Below, one piece after another: positions 18,341 through 27,357 of a DNA stretch of 64,000 nt. Under the pieces are notes generated by a model. The model made no database searches and was not told the DNA's origin. It saw only the letters and a list, made by a program, of their open reading frames with translations. The position numbers and the translations under genes are program-made. This DNA is from Flagellimonas marinaquae (GTDB lineage Bacteria; Bacteroidota; Bacteroidia; Flavobacteriales; Flavobacteriaceae): NCBI RefSeq assembly GCF_023716465.1, contig NZ_CP092415.1, forward strand, positions 585,001-649,000, read 5' to 3'. The number at the start of each line of letters is the position of its first letter. Within the stretch, counting starts at the first letter, position 1.

Positions 18341-18898
18341 CTACAAACCAACACACCAACGTTTTTCACTAATAATCCAACCAATACTTAAGTTGATAAC
18401 CGGCTGTATAGCACCCTTGAACGGCCCTACATAATAACCTGCACCGGCATCTACAGAGAAACTAAATCCCGAATCGTAACTACGCTGAACCCCGTAGACC
18501 ACACCGCCATAGCCATGTATCCCATCTACTAACCGACCTTCTACCGCTCGATCCCCGGGAGAAAAAACGGCAACACTCGGTGCAATATAATTCCCAGAGT
18601 TTCCATAAATAGATCTTCTGCGGCGCTCTCTTCCATTAAAATTGTGATAATATCTGTTTTGGACCGTTATGGCCGGGAAAAAATCAAAATCTTCTATGGG
18701 TTTGGAACTCGCAGGTTCCAGAGCGGCTTGGTATGCTACCCTAATATCCAAAGTACTGTTGACACCCAATGCCATTTCGTACTCAATACCAGGGTTGAAA
18801 GCATTGAGTTTAAATTGACGGATTTCGCAATTTTTACCATATTGGGCATGCATAAAAACACCTGAGAACAGGAATGCCAAAATAAAGAAGCAACGCAT
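18341..18898 (-). CDS. small outer-membrane-type protein, tandem paralog 1
   Basis: A 185-residue exported protein with a signal peptide (FILAFLFSGVFMHAQ) and a mature part of about eight strands. It shares with the neighbouring 18964 gene the order QFKLNAFNPGIEYE, YYHNFN-R-RR, GNSGNYIA, VVYGVQRSY and a final GAGYYVGP - LSIGWI segment, so the two are tandem duplicates. The fold suggests a small outer-membrane barrel. I do not recognise a characterised family and no function can be assigned. Confidence 0.75.
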   Translation of the reverse strand: MRCFFILAFLFSGVFMHAQYGKNCEIRQFKLNAFNPGIEYEMALGVNSTLDIRVAYQAALEPASSKPIEDFDFFPAITVQNRYYHNFNGRERRRRSIYGNSGNYIAPSVAVFSPGDRAVEGRLVDGIHGYGGVVYGVQRSYDSGFSFSVDAGAGYYVGPFKGAIQPVINLSIGWIISEKRWCVGL

Positions 18899-18963
18899 TG
18901 TAGGTTAATTTGGTAGTACTATAACCCCAACTTTATAAAAATAGTATGTTGTAATGCTGTTAT

Positions 18964-19545
18964 TTAATCAAAATAAGGGTCTTTTTTCTTTCTTTTGGTC
19001 GCCACCCATCCAAAAGTAAAATTGAACAGTGGGCCATAACCATTTAGCACACCATCACCTTTATAATATCCCGCTCCCAGTTCCAGATTAAAATTGAACC
19101 CTTTTTCGTAAGTACGCTGGATACCGTAGACCATGCCATAAAATCCAAGGTTAAAATCGTCCGGTCCCTCCACATCCGTTGCAATCCGCAATTGCGAAAA
19201 AAAAATGGCCTGGGCCGCGGCAATGTAATTTCCTGAGTTTCCTGATGTATTTTTTCCCATCCTATCCCTCCTATTAAAATTATGATAGTAGCGATAGCGG
19301 TTATTGGAGGCCAAACCAAACACGTAACCTTCCTCATAAGTCGCCAGGGCCAAACCTAAATTGGTGGAGACACTCTGATTTTTAAACAACCCAAACTCAT
19401 AGGTAAAGCCGGGACTCAATAGATTAAATTTAAACTGATGACGTTCCAAATGGGCCAAATCAAAAGTACCGCCGCGCTCCTGCCACTGCGCAGTGGATAG
19501 TACTGGGAATAAACAGAGGGCGAGCAACAGATATTTATAATTCAT
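18964..19545 (-). CDS. small outer-membrane-type protein, tandem paralog 2
   Basis: A 193-residue exported protein, paralog of the gene that follows it on the same strand. It begins with a signal peptide (LLLALCLFPVLSTAQ); the mature part has QFKFNLLSPGFTYEFG, YYHNFNRRDR, GNSGNYIAA, MVYGIQRTYEKGFNF and ELGAGYYKG - FTFGWVATKRKKK. Alternating hydrophobic strands and a C-terminal charged tail fit a small barrel in the outer membrane. Divergent from kdsA. Function unknown. Confidence 0.75.
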   Translation of the reverse strand: MNYKYLLLALCLFPVLSTAQWQERGGTFDLAHLERHQFKFNLLSPGFTYEFGLFKNQSVSTNLGLALATYEEGYVFGLASNNRYRYYHNFNRRDRMGKNTSGNSGNYIAAAQAIFFSQLRIATDVEGPDDFNLGFYGMVYGIQRTYEKGFNFNLELGAGYYKGDGVLNGYGPLFNFTFGWVATKRKKKDPYFD

Positions 19546-19595
19546 GGCTTATGTTTTATCCTCATAAATCTAAAAAGGATACCGTGGTTTAATAC

Positions 19596-19603
19596 TATAT
19601 TTG
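19596..19603 (+). promoter_or_regulatory. -7 element of kdsA promoter
   Basis: TATATTTG matches TAnnTTTG and lies 15 bases before the kdsA ATG, giving a very short leader. The -33 part is less clear. Confidence 0.4.
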
Positions 19604-19618
19604 TGCAAACTTTAAGAA

Positions 19619-20437
19619 ATGGACATCACCAAAATTCCACAGATAAAACATACCGAAAGCGATAATTTTTTCTTGTTGGCGGGCCCCTGTGCCATAGAAA
19701 GCGAAGATATGGCCATGCGAATTGCAGAAAAAGTTGTAGCCATAACGGACAAGTTGAGCATTCCATACGTGTTTAAAGGGAGTTTTAAAAAAGCGAACCG
19801 TAGCCGTATTGATTCTTTTACTGGAATTGGTGATGAAAAAGCCTTGAAAATTTTAAAAAAAGTTTCAGAAACTTTTAAAGTACCTACCATTACCGACATC
19901 CATGAAATTTCCGATGCCCACATGGCGGCAGAATATGTTGATGTTCTGCAAATTCCGGCATTTCTGGTTAGGCAGACGGACTTAGTTGTGGCAGCCGCGG
20001 AAACCGGCAAGGTCGTTAACTTAAAAAAAGGGCAATTTATGAGTCCTGAAAGCATGCAGCATGCTGTAAAAAAGGTGACCGATTCTGGTAACGAACAAGT
20101 TTGGATCACCGATCGGGGAACTATGTTCGGGTATCAGGACATGATCGTGGATTTTCGCGGAGTTCCCACCATGAGACAATACGCTCCTGTGGTGCTGGAT
20201 GTTACCCATTCCCTACAACAGCCCAATCAATCATCGGGAGTTACGGGAGGAAGGCCCGCTTTGATCGGAACAATGGCACGTGCTGGAATCGCGGCAGGTG
20301 TGGATGGTCTTTTTATGGAGACCCATTTTGATCCCGCGAATGCCAAAAGTGATGGCGCCAATATGCTGGATTTAAGTTTGTTGGAAAAGTTGTTGACGGA
20401 TTTGACTGCTATCCGAAATACAATCAATTCATTATAG
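19619..20437 (+). CDS. kdsA: 3-deoxy-8-phosphooctulonate synthase (KDO-8-P synthase)
   Basis: A 272-residue TIM-barrel aldolase that joins arabinose-5-phosphate and phosphoenolpyruvate for lipopolysaccharide core (KDO) synthesis. Typical segments: LLAGPCAIESEDMAMRIAE at 21-39, FKGSFKKANRSR near 58, VPTITDIHE near 95, QIPAFLVRQTDL near 117, TDRGTMFGYQDMIVDFRG near 165 and DVTHSLQQP near 195, ending with METHFDPANAKSDGANML. Length is normal. Monocistronic. Confidence 0.97.
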   Translation: MDITKIPQIKHTESDNFFLLAGPCAIESEDMAMRIAEKVVAITDKLSIPYVFKGSFKKANRSRIDSFTGIGDEKALKILKKVSETFKVPTITDIHEISDAHMAAEYVDVLQIPAFLVRQTDLVVAAAETGKVVNLKKGQFMSPESMQHAVKKVTDSGNEQVWITDRGTMFGYQDMIVDFRGVPTMRQYAPVVLDVTHSLQQPNQSSGVTGGRPALIGTMARAGIAAGVDGLFMETHFDPANAKSDGANMLDLSLLEKLLTDLTAIRNTINSL

Positions 20438-20517
20438 CTCCATGTTTAAATGTTAAAATTTTAACTGTAAGCATTTGTTTATCAGATAGCTATATAAATC
20501 CTATGTTTACTATTTGT

Positions 20518-20530
20518 AATTAGTCTAAAT
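20518..20530. promoter_or_regulatory. DtxR-like palindrome upstream of iron-uptake operon
   Basis: AATTAGTCTAAAT contains TTAG-T-CTAA, the symmetric core found in operators of DtxR/IdeR-type iron repressors (TTAG-N-CTAA). It lies just ahead of the -33 element of the receptor promoter. A related 8-bp inverted repeat also frames the promoter: GTCTAAAT at 20523-20530 and ATTTAGAC at 20579-20586. Confidence 0.45.
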
Positions 20531-20534
20531 ATTC

Positions 20535-20566
20535 TTTGTTTGATTTAGCAACGGAATATACATTTG
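20535..20566 (+). promoter_or_regulatory. Bacteroidota-type promoter of iron-uptake operon
   Basis: TTTG at 20535-20538 and TACATTTG at 20559-20566 with 20 bases between them match the TTTG-N19-21-TAnnTTTG consensus. The first gene starts 36 bases downstream. Confidence 0.65.
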
Positions 20567-20602
20567 CACTGCAAATTTATTTAGACCAATTATAAATAAA
20601 AA

Positions 20603-23065
20603 ATGAAACATCTACTCCTCATACTAAGCTTGGCTTTTTATTCCTTGGCACAAGCTCAATCAGGTAACATCTCAGGAAAAGTAACAGACCAAAGAAACAA
20701 TCCTTTGGCCAATGTCAATATTGCCGTTTCCAACACGAGCTTAGGGACAAACACCAATTATTCTGGCAACTATGAAATACCCGACCTAGCCCCTGGCGCT
20801 TATACTTTAACGTTTTCTATGGTAGGTTTTGGTACACAGAACAAAACTGTTCGTGTTTACGCCGATCAAACCACAAACGTGCAGACCATTACTCTAGTAG
20901 AACGCCAAGAACAACTGAATGAAGTTGTTGTCGAAGGGAGTCAAGTGAACAAATTTTCTCGGAAGGCAAGTGTTTATGTTTCCAAAATGCCATTAAAGGA
21001 TATTGAAAATCCACAGGTGTACTATTCCATTTCAACCGAATTGTTGCAAGACCAAGTGGTCACCAATTTTGATGACGCCCTTAAAAACGCACCCGGAATC
21101 GACAAACTTTGGGAGTCTACAGGTAGGGGCAACGATGGTGCAGGTTATTTCTCCCTTCGTGGTTTTGCCGTTCAACCTACTATGATCAACGGATTGCCCA
21201 GCTTGACCAACGGAAGTCCGGATCCGGCCAATATAGAATCCATCGAAGTAATCAAGGGTCCATCGGGAACTCTGTACGGGAGCAGTTTAATTTCCTATGG
21301 AGGTTTGATCAACATCAACACTAAAAAACCTTATTATGGATTTGGAGGAAACATCTCCTACACTTCTGGCAGTTATGGCCTTAATAGGGTAAGCGCCGAT
21401 GTAAATACGACCTTGGGCTCCCAAAACAATATTGCTCTTCGTGTGAACACGGCTTACCACACACAGAACAGCTACCAGGACGCTGGGTTTAGAAAATCCT
21501 TCTTTTTTGCCCCTTCGTTGGCATTTCAGGCAAGTGATAGACTCTCTTTCAACATCAATACCGAATTTTATAACGGTAGAAGCACTAACCAAACCATGCT
21601 TTTCCTAGATCGCGGTTCACCTCTACGCGTGACCAATTTGGATGAATTGGGTTACGACTTTAAACGTTCGTACACTAGCAACGATTTATATATCGATACC
21701 CCAACATACAGTCTACAAGGTCAGATGAACTACATTTTAAATGATTCATGGACTTCCCAGACCGTTATATCGCGATCCAACTCAAAGTCAGATGGCTATT
21801 ACTCATATTTATATGAAGTTACCTCGACCGCTGAAGCGGTTTCCGGAACACCCCTTGAGGACGGCATTATCTTGGCGCGCTACACCAGTAAACAAAACTC
21901 TGAGACATTGGGGACCGATATTCAACAGAACTTTATTGGGGATTTTAATATTGGAACCATGCGAAACCGCTTGGTAGTGGGCTTGGATTACCTCAAAACA
22001 AGAACTATAAACAACAGTACAGGCTATGGAAATCAAGGTTTTGCCTATGTTGGAAGAAACACCGATGAGTTCCAAACTGCTGCCCCTGCCCTGCACAATT
22101 ACTTTGGAACACCTATGGGCACCGGCTTGTACGACTCTGGTGTTCTGACACAAGCAGGAGCGGATGCCGGTATCGCCACCTTGGCCAATCCAGGAGCGCA
22201 ATTCAGTGAGGCGGAGCAAGAGGTTTTCAGTGCCTATGCCTCAAACGTAATTAACCTACTGCCGGAATTGTCCGCAATGGCCAGTTTACGTGTGGACCGT
22301 TTTTCTAACGATGGATACAATCAAACCGCGTTTTCCCCAAAATTTGGTTTGGTATATCAACCTATTTTAAACAAGGTTTCCCTATTTGCCAACTACATGA
22401 ACGGCTTTAGTAATGTGGCCCCTGTTACCGAATTATCGAACGGAAACCAAGCGGTACGGGCATTAAATCCAGAACAGGCAGATCAGTTTGAGGTAGGAAC
22501 AAAATTAAATTTGTTCCACGATAAGCTTTCTGCCACTTTGAGCTATTACGATATTACCGTGACCGATGTGGCGCAACGAATCGATACCGATGCCAACAAC
22601 TACTTTTACACCCAAGATGGCGAACAGACCAGTAAAGGTTTTGAGGCAAGTATTATAGCATCTCCCATAGAAGGATTGAACATTGTTGCCGGCTATAGTT
22701 ACAATGATAGTGAACTGGTAGAGGGTGATGCCAGCTTTATAGGATTTAGACCCGAGAGCGCCGGGCCAATGAACTTGGCCAACTTATGGGCAAGTTACAG
22801 ATTTACCCAAGGTACTTTGGAAAACTTTGGACTTGGATTTGGAGGTAACTACGCCAGCGAGAACAAAATCTTTAATAGATCCAATGGTACGTTTGCAATT
22901 GACGAGTACACCATTTTTAATGCATCCGCCTTTTACGATGCCAGGGATTTCAGAATTACTTTGAAACTGGACAACATTGCCAACAAAGACTACTACAAAG
23001 GTTGGTCAACCATCAGCCCCCAAAACTTAAGAAGTCTTTCTGCCAATTTCACTTATAAATTCTAA
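20603..23065 (+). CDS. TonB-dependent siderophore receptor
   Basis: An 820-residue outer-membrane receptor for ferric siderophores or a similar iron complex. Order: signal peptide (1-18), carboxypeptidase-regulatory-like domain (about 20-105, GNISGKVTDQRNNPLANVNI), TonB box/plug (about 115-270, including DALKNAPGIDKLWES, IESIEVIKGPSGTLYGS and INIKTKKP-like GGLININTKKPY) and a 22-strand barrel ending in a terminal phenylalanine (SANFTYKF). The plug pattern is that of FhuA/FpvA-type siderophore receptors. It is the first gene of an operon with DUF4198, two small membrane proteins and a PepSY protein; promoter and DtxR-like site sit upstream, indicating iron control. Confidence 0.93.
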   Translation: MKHLLLILSLAFYSLAQAQSGNISGKVTDQRNNPLANVNIAVSNTSLGTNTNYSGNYEIPDLAPGAYTLTFSMVGFGTQNKTVRVYADQTTNVQTITLVERQEQLNEVVVEGSQVNKFSRKASVYVSKMPLKDIENPQVYYSISTELLQDQVVTNFDDALKNAPGIDKLWESTGRGNDGAGYFSLRGFAVQPTMINGLPSLTNGSPDPANIESIEVIKGPSGTLYGSSLISYGGLININTKKPYYGFGGNISYTSGSYGLNRVSADVNTTLGSQNNIALRVNTAYHTQNSYQDAGFRKSFFFAPSLAFQASDRLSFNINTEFYNGRSTNQTMLFLDRGSPLRVTNLDELGYDFKRSYTSNDLYIDTPTYSLQGQMNYILNDSWTSQTVISRSNSKSDGYYSYLYEVTSTAEAVSGTPLEDGIILARYTSKQNSETLGTDIQQNFIGDFNIGTMRNRLVVGLDYLKTRTINNSTGYGNQGFAYVGRNTDEFQTAAPALHNYFGTPMGTGLYDSGVLTQAGADAGIATLANPGAQFSEAEQEVFSAYASNVINLLPELSAMASLRVDRFSNDGYNQTAFSPKFGLVYQPILNKVSLFANYMNGFSNVAPVTELSNGNQAVRALNPEQADQFEVGTKLNLFHDKLSATLSYYDITVTDVAQRIDTDANNYFYTQDGEQTSKGFEASIIASPIEGLNIVAGYSYNDSELVEGDASFIGFRPESAGPMNLANLWASYRFTQGTLENFGLGFGGNYASENKIFNRSNGTFAIDEYTIFNASAFYDARDFRITLKLDNIANKDYYKGWSTISPQNLRSLSANFTYKF

Positions 23066-23074
23066 GAGAACCAA

Positions 23075-23791
23075 ATGAAAAAACTCATAGCAACATTATT
23101 GCTCATTACCCTGCCCGTACTATCGGCCTCAGCTCACTACCTGTGGATTGAGACCAACGGCAAAGGGGCCTTGGGCCAGACACAGGAAATCCGTGTACAT
23201 TATGGAGAATACACCTATGGTGTGTTTGAAGAAGTAGAGGGCGAAGCCTTTCCACTGGTTTCCAAGTTTACCCTTTGGGCAATAGCTCCCGATGGCACAA
23301 AGACCCCATTGAGCACAGTAGCAAATGAGGACCATTATTTAGCGAGCTTTACACCATCTCAGAAAGGTGTGTACACCATCGCTTTGAACAATAATGAGAT
23401 TAATGTGATCGATTATACCCAATACGATTTTGGGATTTTTAAGACCCACTATCATTCAACAGCAAAGATTTTGGTAGGAACCGATGGCGATACCAAAACC
23501 GCCAATCCCGATGGAATTGTGATAAAGCAGTTGGAGAACGATGGAGAGGTAATCAAGCTTCAAGTATTGTACAAAGGTGAGCCCATTGCCAAAAACGAAC
23601 TTAAAGTCTATGTTTCCGACCTATGGTCCAAAACCTTGTTCACGGACGATAATGGAGAGGTTTCCTTTGCATTGCCCTGGAACACCAAGTACATTGTGGA
23701 GACCACGACCAAGGAAGAAATTCCTGGTACCTACAATGGAGACGATTATGAATTTATTTGGCATTGTGCCACTTATTGCATAAAACCCTAA
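23075..23791 (+). CDS. DUF4198-type periplasmic protein
   Basis: A 238-residue exported protein. After the signal peptide (1-20) the mature chain begins HYLWIET, the usual start of DUF4198 proteins, followed by beta-rich domains (KFTLWAIAPDGTKTPLS, YLASFTPSQKGVYTIALNN, DLWSKTLFTDDNGEVSFALP). Members occur with metal-transport genes and the N-terminal histidine may bind metal. Here it is 9 bases downstream of a siderophore receptor gene and upstream of membrane proteins linked to iron uptake, so a periplasmic role in metal or siderophore handling is likely but not shown. Confidence 0.75.
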   Translation: MKKLIATLLLITLPVLSASAHYLWIETNGKGALGQTQEIRVHYGEYTYGVFEEVEGEAFPLVSKFTLWAIAPDGTKTPLSTVANEDHYLASFTPSQKGVYTIALNNNEINVIDYTQYDFGIFKTHYHSTAKILVGTDGDTKTANPDGIVIKQLENDGEVIKLQVLYKGEPIAKNELKVYVSDLWSKTLFTDDNGEVSFALPWNTKYIVETTTKEEIPGTYNGDDYEFIWHCATYCIKP

Positions 23792-23793
23792 GT

Positions 23794-24126
23794 ATGGCCA
23801 CAGGAATTTCCCTTCTTACTTTTATAGCGTTTTACCTGTTTTACGGCACTTCCAAAAAGATGGCCTCCGTAGGCGATCTGGGCTTTGAGAAATGGATCCG
23901 AAAGCATAAAAAGGCATCACAATATTTCAGTTTGGCCCTAATGATTTTATCATTAGGGCTTAGCTGCTTTTATTGGGGACTTGGTTCGGGAACGTTCACT
24001 TTTTTTATTTTGTTGATGACCGTGGCCAGTTTGGTTGTTCTTTTGGCTCCCTTACGTTTATTGAACTGCCGCCTTTTAGGCATTTTTTCACTTTGCTCCA
24101 TCCTTTTTGAAACCTTATTGTTTTAA
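23794..24126 (+). CDS. DUF3325-like small membrane protein
   Basis: A 110-residue protein with three predicted membrane helices (about 1-20, 48-66, 70-100). I chose the ATG at 23794, two bases after the DUF4198 stop; the frame is open further upstream but overlaps it. The pattern of a first helix, a short basic loop (GFEKWIRKHKKA) and a helical pair fits DUF3325 proteins, which accompany siderophore receptor operons in proteobacteria and Bacteroidota. Function not known; the operon position suggests help in iron transport. Confidence 0.65.
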   Translation: MATGISLLTFIAFYLFYGTSKKMASVGDLGFEKWIRKHKKASQYFSLALMILSLGLSCFYWGLGSGTFTFFILLMTVASLVVLLAPLRLLNCRLLGIFSLCSILFETLLF

Positions 24127-24129
24127 CCT

Positions 24130-24429
24130 ATGCCTGCCAATAAAAAATATTTAACCCCTTCGCCATGGCAACGATTAGCCAAAATATCCGCTGCTATTTT
24201 GGGCGGTCTTGTTGTGGCCGTATTGTTCCATTTGGCCCTGGCCAGTTGGTTCAACCATGTGGCAGTTATTATTACCAGCACTTTTACCGCTTTTATCCTT
24301 TGGGCCATTTTGATGGTTATTGCCTTTTTGGGCAAAAATGGCTGGAAGATATGGGGTATTTACCTGTTGATTAGCCTTGTGTTCTTTGTCATATTTTATT
24401 TTGGAAACCAAACCAACCCACTTGTTTAA
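24130..24429 (+). CDS. DUF3649-like small membrane protein (iron-uptake associated)
   Basis: A 99-residue protein with three hydrophobic segments (about 20-42, 46-70, 76-92) after a basic N-terminus. Small proteins of this size and topology, placed between DUF3325 and PepSY-type membrane proteins, are usually DUF3649 members; the match is by context and topology. The start is 3 bases after the upstream stop and the PepSY gene begins 3 bases after its stop, which shows a tightly packed operon. Confidence 0.6.
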   Translation: MPANKKYLTPSPWQRLAKISAAILGGLVVAVLFHLALASWFNHVAVIITSTFTAFILWAILMVIAFLGKNGWKIWGIYLLISLVFFVIFYFGNQTNPLV

Positions 24430-24432
24430 ACC

Positions 24433-25998
24433 ATGGGAAACCGCATTTACAATATTTTGTTCCACACACATACCGTAAGCGGTATTGTGATCAGTGTAGC
24501 GCTCTATGTTATTTTTTTCACGGGTTCATTCTCCTTTTTCAGGGATGAAATTGCCAATTGGCAGCACGGACATTCCGTTAGTCAGGAAGATGCATTGCCC
24601 GGAAGTGTGGACGCGCACCTTAAAGATCTTTCCAAGGATTACAATTTATTCGGTCGTGATGTGGAACTGAGGCATTATTACAACGAAAGAAGTATTTCCG
24701 TCAACTTGGGAGCTTCCAAGGATTCCTTGGCTTCGGAAGATGCCAAAGCACCGGTATTTTTCTATTTAGATCCTGAAACCAAAACCAAAACGGCGGATTA
24801 TGCAAGCAATTACCATTTGGGAGAATTTTTGTACCGCCTTCACTTTTTAGATCAAATTCCCTACCCTTATGGCAGAACATTGGCGGGGCTTGTGGCCTTC
24901 TTTTTCCTTTTTGCCATCATTACCGGTATCTTGGTACAATGGAACAAGATAGTTTCCAACTTTTACACCTTCAGGCCATGGGCCAAACTCAAAACCATGT
25001 GGACGGATGCCCACACTGCCCTTGGTGTGATTGGATTTCCATTTCAATTTGTATATGCCGTAACCGGAGCCTTCTTTTTATTAAAAGGTATTTTAATGCT
25101 CCCCATTGTAATGGGGTTGTATAATGGTGATCAAAACCAATTGTTTGAAGATCTTGAGTACAACCATCCCGTTTACGAATTCCAAAATCAAAAATTGAAA
25201 AATGCCATTAACTTGGACCAATATGTTCGAGAAATGAAAGAAGAATGGGGCGATTTTCGAGTTACAGAAACACACATTTTTAACTACGGTGACCAAAACA
25301 TGCACGCTGCCATTAGCGGATACCTGGGTTACGACACCAAACTGAATGGTTTAGGATATCGTATTTACAAAATTGCCGATGGTTCCATTGCTCAGGAAAA
25401 AGTACCGATTGCCCCAACCTCATACTTGGATGGTGTAAAAAATATGATGTTCCGTCTCCACTTTGGTGATTACGCAGGCTACGGGCTACGAGTGGTTTCC
25501 TTTATTTTGGGGTTGGTGTCTTGCTTTGTGATCCTCTCCGGGATTATGATCTGGTTGGTGGCCCGCGACAAAAAGAACATTCCCGAAAAACGTAGAAAGT
25601 TCAACCAACAAGTAGCCAATTGGTTTATGGCCATTTGCCTTACAATGTTGCCCGTTACCGCTTTGGAATTTATTATTGTAAAGTTTGCGCCCACAGTGGA
25701 CATGGGTTTTCTATACCAAACGTATTTTACAATTTGGTTGGTGGTAACAGTGTTCTTCATCCTTAAAAAGGATATTGCCTTCACCAACAAATGGACTTTG
25801 ATATCTGGTGGGGTTTTAGGCTTATTGGTACCGATTGCAAATGGAATTACAACGGGCAATTGGATGTGGGCGGCCTATCAAAACGGATATCAACATATCT
25901 TCTTGGTGGATTTGCTTTGGTTGATTTTGGGGCTAGTGGCTCTCTGGATCGCTTTATTTAAACTGAACACTTCTAGAGAAGATCTTGCACCTTCCTAA
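24433..25998 (+). CDS. PepSY-associated membrane protein (ferric-siderophore reductase-like)
   Basis: A 521-residue inner-membrane protein of the PiuB/FoxB kind. An N-terminal helix (about 12-36, HTVSGIVISVALYVIFFTGSFSFF) is followed by a periplasmic PepSY-like domain, a helix near 150-175, a second periplasmic domain (about 215-340) and then about five helices to the C-terminus. Histidines occur at helix ends (LYRLHFLDQIPYPYG, MFRLHFGDYAGYGLR), suitable for haem binding. In related systems these proteins reduce siderophore-bound iron in the periplasm. It is the last gene of the operon; the next gene is on the other strand. Confidence 0.82.
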   Translation: MGNRIYNILFHTHTVSGIVISVALYVIFFTGSFSFFRDEIANWQHGHSVSQEDALPGSVDAHLKDLSKDYNLFGRDVELRHYYNERSISVNLGASKDSLASEDAKAPVFFYLDPETKTKTADYASNYHLGEFLYRLHFLDQIPYPYGRTLAGLVAFFFLFAIITGILVQWNKIVSNFYTFRPWAKLKTMWTDAHTALGVIGFPFQFVYAVTGAFFLLKGILMLPIVMGLYNGDQNQLFEDLEYNHPVYEFQNQKLKNAINLDQYVREMKEEWGDFRVTETHIFNYGDQNMHAAISGYLGYDTKLNGLGYRIYKIADGSIAQEKVPIAPTSYLDGVKNMMFRLHFGDYAGYGLRVVSFILGLVSCFVILSGIMIWLVARDKKNIPEKRRKFNQQVANWFMAICLTMLPVTALEFIIVKFAPTVDMGFLYQTYFTIWLVVTVFFILKKDIAFTNKWTLISGGVLGLLVPIANGITTGNWMWAAYQNGYQHIFLVDLLWLILGLVALWIALFKLNTSREDLAPS

Positions 25999-26000
25999 AT

Positions 26001-26369
26001 CTATTTTTTGTAAAACCCTTTGCTTTTGAGGGAATAACATTCCTGTAAAACTTCTACCAATACCTCTTGATCAATTTCTTCCAAAGTAAAATAGCGAAGG
26101 GACTTGACCACCTTTCGGTTTTCGACGACCATTTTATCCAAATGCAATGTGAGATGGGCCGAATTCCAGAACGCAATGTCCACGTACTTCTTTTTTTGGG
26201 ACACATTTAAATAGCAAATGGGCCTTTTACCAGAATAAAAACAAGGAATGCTCCATTTGTATCTCATATCTACATCAGGAACAACAGACTCGATTACAGC
26301 TTTTAAGTGCAATAAAATGCTTCTGAAAGGTTCTTTTTGATTAATGATATAATCTTCGGCCGGGTTCAT
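26001..26369 (-). CDS. DUF1801 domain protein
   Basis: A 122-residue soluble protein of the YdhG/DUF1801 family: NPAEDYIINQKEPFRSILLHLKAVIES at the N-terminus, the MRYKWSIPCFYSGKRPICYLN core and the AFWNSAHL segment. The fold resembles frataxin-like/YdhG proteins; the biochemical role is unknown. Monocistronic, ending three bases from the stop of the iron operon on the other strand. 13 bases separate it from the DUF808 gene upstream on the same strand. Confidence 0.8.
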   Translation of the reverse strand: MNPAEDYIINQKEPFRSILLHLKAVIESVVPDVDMRYKWSIPCFYSGKRPICYLNVSQKKKYVDIAFWNSAHLTLHLDKMVVENRKVVKSLRYFTLEEIDQEVLVEVLQECYSLKSKGFYKK

Positions 26370-26382
26370 ATAAACGACTTGT

Positions 26383-27255
26383 TTACGACTTACGTTTGAA
26401 CAATTTGTTGATCAACTGCAGCAACAGTACCGCCACAAAACCGATACCCAACCCTAGTATAAAATCTTTTACCAAAGAAGGCAATCCCGGGAACAAGTGA
26501 TGAAAGAATTCTACATTATGGCTAAAAATACCACCTGAAACCAATAATAAGGCCAGTGTTCCCACCACAGAAAGCGCTTTGATTATTTTAGGCAGTGCAT
26601 TGACCAAAACCATTCCGACTTTATCAGAAAAACTATCGGTTTCTTCGTTTAAATTGATAAGTCGGTAACCGTAATCGTCCATACGAACAATCAATGCCAC
26701 AATGCCATAAACCCCTACGGTAGCCAATAATGCAACTACAGATACCGTGGCAATTTGAATTGTTAAGGTTTCGTTCACCACAGTACTCAATGCTATGATC
26801 ACTATCTCTATGGAAAGAATAAAATCCGTTACTATGGCCTGCTTGATTTTCTTCTTCTCCAATTCGGGCAAATCTTCTTCCGGAATTTCGATCGGATCAT
26901 CCCCATCGGCATTATCCTTTCTATGAAAGATGTATTCGTACACTTTTTCTGCCCCTTCGTACGCCAAATAAACACCTCCCAACACAAGAATAACCGTTAT
27001 TGCCGTGGGTAGATAAGCACTTAATAAAAAGGCTATGGGCAAAATAATCAGTTTATTCACAAAGGACCCTTTGGTGATGGCCCATAAAACGGGAATTTCC
27101 CTGCTGGATAAAAATCCTGTGGCTTTTTCTGCGTTGACGGCCAAATCATCGCCCAAAATACCCGCAGTTTTCTTAGTGGCGATCTTGCTCATAGAAGCTA
27201 CATCGTCCATAAGTGCGGAAATATCGTCTAAAACTGCAAAAAAACCGGAAGCCAT
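26383..27255 (-). CDS. DUF808 family inner-membrane protein (YedI-like)
   Basis: A 290-residue polytopic protein beginning MASGFFAVLDDISALMDDVA and containing TKKTAGILGDDLAVNAEKATGF at about 29-50, both typical of DUF808. Around six membrane helices follow (PIAFLLSAYLPTAITVILVL, LSIEIVIIALSTVV, and others), with a charged loop near 115-135. Family function is unknown; transporter-like topology only. It may share a transcript with the DUF1801 gene downstream. Confidence 0.88.
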   Translation of the reverse strand: MASGFFAVLDDISALMDDVASMSKIATKKTAGILGDDLAVNAEKATGFLSSREIPVLWAITKGSFVNKLIILPIAFLLSAYLPTAITVILVLGGVYLAYEGAEKVYEYIFHRKDNADGDDPIEIPEEDLPELEKKKIKQAIVTDFILSIEIVIIALSTVVNETLTIQIATVSVVALLATVGVYGIVALIVRMDDYGYRLINLNEETDSFSDKVGMVLVNALPKIIKALSVVGTLALLLVSGGIFSHNVEFFHHLFPGLPSLVKDFILGLGIGFVAVLLLQLINKLFKRKS

Positions 27256-27357
27256 AATAGTATCATTAGGTTATAAATAATGTTAGAGTTTGATCGCAAA
27301 GTAAATAAATAGAAAAATAATCCGGGGGCAAAAGTCTAAAAATACCGGAGCTTCCTT

